Positions 7,056 to 9,730 of a stretch of 9,730 nucleotides of DNA are shown piece after piece (the stretch's first letter is position 1; each line of letters starts with the position of its first letter). This DNA is from Bacteroidota bacterium. Lineage in GTDB: Bacteria; Bacteroidota; Bacteroidia; UKL13-3. The notes under the pieces are model-generated. The model was not told the DNA's origin. It searched no databases and worked only from the letters and a program-made list of their open reading frames with translations. The stretch is taken from positions 1 to 9,730 of the forward strand of contig CANFSD010000048.1 of assembly GCA_947449515.1 (NCBI GenBank). The letters run 5' to 3'. Position numbers and translations under genes: made by a program.

Positions 7056-7481
7056 ATGCCCGTATACATTCACCTTGCCAACCTCCTTGTTCCTAAAAAC
7101 ACCATAGAAATTAATTATGAAGGTGGCATCAAACAATTCAAAATAGATTTCAATGCTGGGGCAGAATACTTTCAAGAAGATGATGAATTGTTTTGTGTGG
7201 CCGGCATGAATGAAGACGAATTCAATACAGAACTCCTGCAGCAACGTGGCTTAAGATTTAATAGCCAATTGCAGCAATCTACCGATTATGTAATTTTAAC
7301 GCGCTACGGCGGCACAGAATGGCCTGTAAATTGGTTGGAAGACAATGAAGTGTATGCATGGCATATTGCATGTGCGCCCAGCTCCAAACAAAAGGCAAAG
7401 GCCTATGAAGAAATGCTTATGTCGGAAATTGAAGATGCCTTCAATCGTGGCGAAAATCCGTTTGCGGTAATTAAATTATAA
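7056..7481 (+). CDS. Conserved-looking hypothetical protein, 141 aa
   Basis: I do not recognise the family. The frame opens at the first ATG, 30 nt after an AT-rich stretch, with no Shine-Dalgarno. The product is acidic, soluble and cytoplasmic-looking, with no signal peptide or membrane segment. An N-terminal mixed alpha/beta region starts MPVYIHLANLLVPK. A D/E-rich middle (FNAGAEYFQEDDELF, about 32-46) follows, then a YVILTRYGG/W segment (about 78-90), and a helical C-terminus (SKQKAKAYEEMLMSEIEDAF, about 109-128). Aromatic residues cluster in the second half (EWPVNWLEDNEVYAWHIAC). Codon use looks like the flanking plus-strand genes, and its own terminator follows 2 nt after the stop, so it is very probably a real single-gene unit. 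No motif supports a functional claim. Confidence 0.75.
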   Translation: MPVYIHLANLLVPKNTIEINYEGGIKQFKIDFNAGAEYFQEDDELFCVAGMNEDEFNTELLQQRGLRFNSQLQQSTDYVILTRYGGTEWPVNWLEDNEVYAWHIACAPSSKQKAKAYEEMLMSEIEDAFNRGENPFAVIKL

Positions 7482-7483
7482 AC

Positions 7484-7500
7484 AAAGCCCTGGCTTTTTT
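7484..7500 (+). terminator. Rho-independent terminator of the 141-aa gene
   Basis: AAAGC (7484-7488), loop CCTG, GCTTT (7493-7497), running into a T-tract at 7495-7500. The hairpin starts 2 nt after the stop codon. Confidence 0.7.
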
Positions 7501-7547
7501 GCTTTAAAAACTATTCCAATTCCTCCGCAAAGCATACTCATGCAAGC

Positions 7548-7563
7548 TTCGGTTCGAACCGAA
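7548..7563. repeat. Perfect 16-nt palindrome, copy 1
   Basis: TTCGGTTCGAACCGAA is its own reverse complement over all 16 bases and is GC-rich relative to its surroundings. It lies 47 nt downstream of the terminator of the 141-aa gene and 218 nt before the FAD oxidoreductase start. The first 15 bases recur exactly at 9057-9071. It may be an operator for a dimeric regulator or a small dispersed repeat. Confidence 0.8.
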
Positions 7564-7668
7564 ACCAACTATAGGTAAAAAATTACCGATATAAAGGAAA
7601 AATTTGTCATTTTACCTCTGAAATGTCGCTTTTTAAGCAAATCATTTTATCATTTAAAAGCTATCCAC

Positions 7669-7676
7669 TATTTTTG
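7669..7676 (+). promoter_or_regulatory. Candidate -7 box for the FAD oxidoreductase
   Basis: TATTTTTG fits TAnnTTTG. The position 19 nt upstream reads TTTTA rather than TTG, so the -33 element is weak. Transcription from here would give a leader of roughly 100 nt containing the ATGCAA/TTGCAT hairpin at 7702-7721. Confidence 0.4.
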
Positions 7677-7781
7677 CTTTAACCCTGTTTTTATCCATCT
7701 GATGCAATATTTTTTTTGCATTAAATGCTTAAAAATAAAAAATAACCTAAAACATATAAACCAAACCCAAGCCTAATTCCA

Positions 7782-8996
7782 ATGGATGAAAAGAAACTCA
7801 AGCAAAAAGACAATTTTGCTTCCTTGAAACTAAATCGCAGAAAATTTATTTTTACCGCAGCAGCTTCATCAGTTGCCTTCTATTATACAGCCTGTAAAAA
7901 GTCAACTGCCAAATCACTTGAAGTTCGCAAAATTACTCCTCCCCGCTTGGATACTGCCTACTTGGGCGAAAAAGTGCTTTGTCACCGTCCCCTCCGCCAT
8001 GGCGCCCCAAACATGAGCATAGAAACTGTAGGCACCCAGCTTATAGCGCATAATTATGGCCATGGTGGCAGTGGTTGGACACTCGCTCCGGGTTGTGCCA
8101 GATATGTTGCAGATTTAGTAGCAGCTTCTACTGCCGGACAAGCCATTCCAAAAGATGCAGCAGTTACTGTTGTAGGTGGAGGTGTTTTGGGTTTGTTTAC
8201 CACCTACGAATTGGTTAAACGTGGTTATACCAATATTACAGTTATTGCAGAATCATTTGACAAACTTACCTCACACAATGCAGGCGGATTATTGGCACCA
8301 GTATCTATGAGCAATAACCCAGATTTGCAACCGCTCATCGACCAAATTGGAATTGATGCTTATAAATTTTATGCAGAAATTGCCAAAGGTACACAAGCAG
8401 ATTTTAGCAAAGGTGCAGTGGTGGTACCCACTTATTTTGAAGACAGAGAATCTTCTGGTTTAGAACCCTATGTTGGAAAAGTAATGCAGCCTGCCAAAGA
8501 TGTAACTTTGGATTTTGGCAATGGCACCCAACGCACCATGGTTAGTTATGATGATGGTATTTTTATTGATACAGCCATTATGATGCAAAGCCTGCATAGT
8601 TATTTAGAACCAAAAGCAAAGTTTGTAACACAGAAGCTAGCTAAGTTCTCAGATGTTTCATCTCCCCTGGTATTTAATTGCACAGGCCTTGGCGCCGCAA
8701 GTATCAACAATGATGTGGAAGTAGTTCCAGTGCAAGGCCATTTAATTATGTTGCGCGACCAAATTCCTGCTAATTTACAATACATGATTTTGGTGTATTT
8801 CTCAAAAGGAAAAACTGCTATTGGGCAAGATGTAAAACGTTCTTTCTATATTTTCCCTAAACACCTTTTGGGCACAGGAGTAAATGATGTAGGTGTTGTT
8901 GGCGGAACCTTTATTGAAGGCGCAAATACAGATACACCAAACTTAGAAGAGTTTCAAATTCTAATAGACAATGCCAAAAACTTCTATGGCATTTAA
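7782..8996 (+). CDS. Tat-exported lipidated FAD oxidoreductase, D-amino-acid-oxidase type, circularly permuted
   Basis: A 404-aa protein starting with a twin-arginine signal (LNRRKFIF, residues 17-24), a hydrophobic stretch, then YTAC with C38 as a lipidation site. Tat export fits a protein that folds around FAD in the cytoplasm. Motifs of the D-amino-acid oxidase (DAO) superfamily are all present but in unusual order. First comes what is normally the C-terminal segment: HRPLRHG (68-74, R69 aligning with the carboxylate-binding arginine of GFRPVRP) and AHNYGHGGSGWTLAPGCA (89-106). Then follow the Rossmann motif VTVVGGGVLGL (128-138), NAGGLLAPV (166-174), NCTGLGA (299-305), QGHLIML (318-324) and GVVGGTF (371-377). 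The protein ends at 404, where a canonical enzyme would continue into GFRPVRP. It probably oxidises an amine or amino acid outside the cytoplasm to an imine plus H2O2; substrate unknown. No other in-frame Met precedes residue 78, so the start is secure. A strong terminator follows the stop. Confidence 0.85.
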   Translation: MDEKKLKQKDNFASLKLNRRKFIFTAAASSVAFYYTACKKSTAKSLEVRKITPPRLDTAYLGEKVLCHRPLRHGAPNMSIETVGTQLIAHNYGHGGSGWTLAPGCARYVADLVAASTAGQAIPKDAAVTVVGGGVLGLFTTYELVKRGYTNITVIAESFDKLTSHNAGGLLAPVSMSNNPDLQPLIDQIGIDAYKFYAEIAKGTQADFSKGAVVVPTYFEDRESSGLEPYVGKVMQPAKDVTLDFGNGTQRTMVSYDDGIFIDTAIMMQSLHSYLEPKAKFVTQKLAKFSDVSSPLVFNCTGLGAASINNDVEVVPVQGHLIMLRDQIPANLQYMILVYFSKGKTAIGQDVKRSFYIFPKHLLGTGVNDVGVVGGTFIEGANTDTPNLEEFQILIDNAKNFYGI

Positions 8997-8999
8997 TTA

Positions 9000-9039
9000 A
9001 AAATGGACCATTGCTATACCTTGCGCAATGGTCCATTTT
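9000..9039. terminator. Strong terminator hairpin after the FAD oxidoreductase
   Basis: A perfect 15-bp inverted repeat: AAAATGGACCATTGC (9000-9014) and GCAATGGTCCATTTT (9025-9039) around a 10-nt loop. It starts 3 nt after the stop codon and runs into TTTTCATTTT. The A-rich left flank means it could also act on the minus strand. Confidence 0.85.
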
Positions 9040-9056
9040 CATTTTACGCAACTATA

Positions 9057-9071
9057 TTCGGTTCGAACCGA
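9057..9071. repeat. Palindrome copy 2 (15 nt shared with 7548-7562)
   Basis: TTCGGTTCGAACCGA is identical to the first 15 bases of copy 1; its inner 14 bases (9058-9071) are a perfect palindrome. It sits 17 nt after the terminator of the FAD oxidoreductase and about 100 nt before the next gene. I found no third copy in the window. Confidence 0.8.
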
Positions 9072-9146
9072 CGCCACTTTGCGCAATTCCGTAAAAAAAG
9101 TATTGGCAATTGCAGAATGCCGTAATTCATTGTAAAAATTGCCCCT

Positions 9147-9154
9147 TAGTTTTG
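9147..9154 (+). promoter_or_regulatory. Candidate -7 box for the membrane-protein gene
   Basis: TAGTTTTG fits TAnnTTTG and lies 17 nt before the ATG at 9172, which would give a very short leader. The nearest upstream TTG (9130-9132) is only 14 nt away, so the -33 element is not convincing. Confidence 0.4.
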
Positions 9155-9171
9155 TGTTTTTAAATTAATAC

Positions 9172-9730
9172 ATGGCATTTCACAAGGACCTATCTACTTA
9201 TTTCAAGTTTCAACATATTGGTTTTATTATTTCCCTTTGCAGCTTAGGCGCTGTGGTATCAAGTAAATTCCCCGGCGTACTTACCACAGATACGCTGCGC
9301 ATTTTATACAAAGCCCCAACGCTAAACTTTGTTTTCTGGGCAGCAATAGGCTTCTCTTTTATTGCAGCCATCTATGGCCTTCTTGTTGCAGAAAACAAAA
9401 AGACATCTTATATCAATTTAGCCAGTATTATGTTGGCCTTTCTTATTTATCTCTTACCCGCTTTCGACTATGAAATATGGCAAGGTACTATTACCATTGG
9501 TCTTGATTGGCTAATTATAGACCTGCTCTTAACAGGCCTTATTTTTACCCCCTTTGAATTATTTGCGCCACTCTACCCTAACCAAAGTAAATTCCATGCA
9601 AATTGGAAAACAGACCTCACTTATTTCATTGTATTTGATTTAAGTATCAAATTTATTTTGTTGGCCATTCGCTTTCCTGCCTTGTACTTTTTTACCAATC
9701 CAGCTTACGCCCAGTTCCAAAGTAAAATTC
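9172..9730 (+). CDS. Multi-spanning membrane protein, likely sterol desaturase/fatty acid hydroxylase family, partial
   Basis: The frame is open from an ATG at 9172 to the right edge, giving 186 codons with no stop. No cleavable signal peptide is obvious. Hydrophobic segments occur at about 14-31, 52-72, 81-97, 109-127 and 150-171, so at least four or five membrane passes are likely. The segment FELFAPLYPNQSKFHANWKT (128-147) plus DLTYF resembles the 'E..fP.r..q...r.dW.tDl.yf' stretch found before the catalytic region in bacterial sterol desaturase/fatty acid hydroxylase proteins. Those are O2-dependent di-iron membrane enzymes acting on lipids. The diagnostic histidine boxes (HxxxH, HxxHH) would lie beyond the window, so the family call rests on this segment and the topology and is tentative. 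A promoter-like box lies just upstream. Confidence 0.65.
   Translation, partial: MAFHKDLSTYFKFQHIGFIISLCSLGAVVSSKFPGVLTTDTLRILYKAPTLNFVFWAAIGFSFIAAIYGLLVAENKKTSYINLASIMLAFLIYLLPAFDYEIWQGTITIGLDWLIIDLLLTGLIFTPFELFAPLYPNQSKFHANWKTDLTYFIVFDLSIKFILLAIRFPALYFFTNPAYAQFQSKI

Larger units (their letters stand above)
7501..7781. other. Gene-free region upstream of the FAD oxidoreductase
   Basis: About 280 nt, strongly AT-rich apart from the palindrome at 7548-7563. Besides that and the promoter box at 7669, it holds two small hairpins: GGTAA-AAAA-TTACC (7574-7587), and ATGCAA (7702-7707) pairing with TTGCAT (7716-7721). The second would fall in the 5' leader of the oxidoreductase mRNA. I see no open frame or recognisable RNA gene. 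Confidence 0.5.

Noticed and set aside
7548..7563. Resemblance of GGTTCGAACC to the T-arm of a tRNA
   Set aside because: The flanking bases do not continue a five-pair T-stem, and no acceptor, D or anticodon arm lies upstream. The same holds for the copy at 9057. The full palindromic symmetry explains the sequence better.
7782..8996. Frameshift or fusion artefact as the cause of the unusual motif order in the FAD oxidoreductase
   Set aside because: The frame is continuous from the Tat signal to the stop, codon use looks uniform, each motif occurs once only, and the terminator follows directly. A shuffled or broken gene would be expected to show a duplicated or missing segment.

Overview
The window looks like a chromosomal segment of an aerobic, gram-negative Bacteroidota. 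The best evidence is a type IX secretion (T9SS) C-terminal sorting domain with a YPNPNDG motif. Supporting signs are several TAnnTTTG promoter boxes of the Bacteroidota kind, starts without clear Shine-Dalgarno sequences, AT-rich DNA, and many secreted or outer-membrane products. Sequence alone does not give the genus.

Layout from left to right: (1) the 5' part of a GT4-type glycosyltransferase on the minus strand, cut by the left edge; (2) divergent from it, miaE, a di-iron tRNA hydroxylase on the plus strand; (3) a tightly packed four-gene minus-strand unit at 1825-6760, read from right to left as T9SS cargo protein, secreted alpha/beta-hydrolase (lipase-like), PQQ-type beta-propeller lipoprotein, and putative outer-membrane beta-barrel. 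Gaps in this unit are 19 nt, a 1-nt overlap and 10 nt. Its last stop codon abuts the miaE stop with no base between. A good promoter candidate and a stem-loop leader lie upstream of the first gene; (4) a plus-strand orphan of 141 aa with its own terminator; (5) a plus-strand Tat-exported, lipidated FAD oxidoreductase of the D-amino-acid-oxidase type with domains in permuted order, ending at a 15-bp terminator hairpin; (6) the 5' part of a multi-spanning membrane protein resembling a sterol desaturase/fatty acid hydroxylase, cut by the right edge.

The four-gene unit can be read as an envelope module. All four products carry export signals, one is a T9SS substrate, one a hydrolase, one a propeller that could act as a binding scaffold, and one probably sits in the outer membrane. 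The substrate is unknown. The other genes look like independent units.

Two observations stand out. In the FAD oxidoreductase, the segment that ends canonical D-amino-acid oxidases (HRP...HNYGHGG) sits before the dinucleotide-binding GxGxxG motif, and the protein stops where that segment would normally follow: a circular permutation. The same gene is bracketed by two copies of an identical palindrome-containing 15-mer, TTCGGTTCGAACCGA, each just after a terminator. I saw no RNA genes, CRISPR arrays or insertion sequences.
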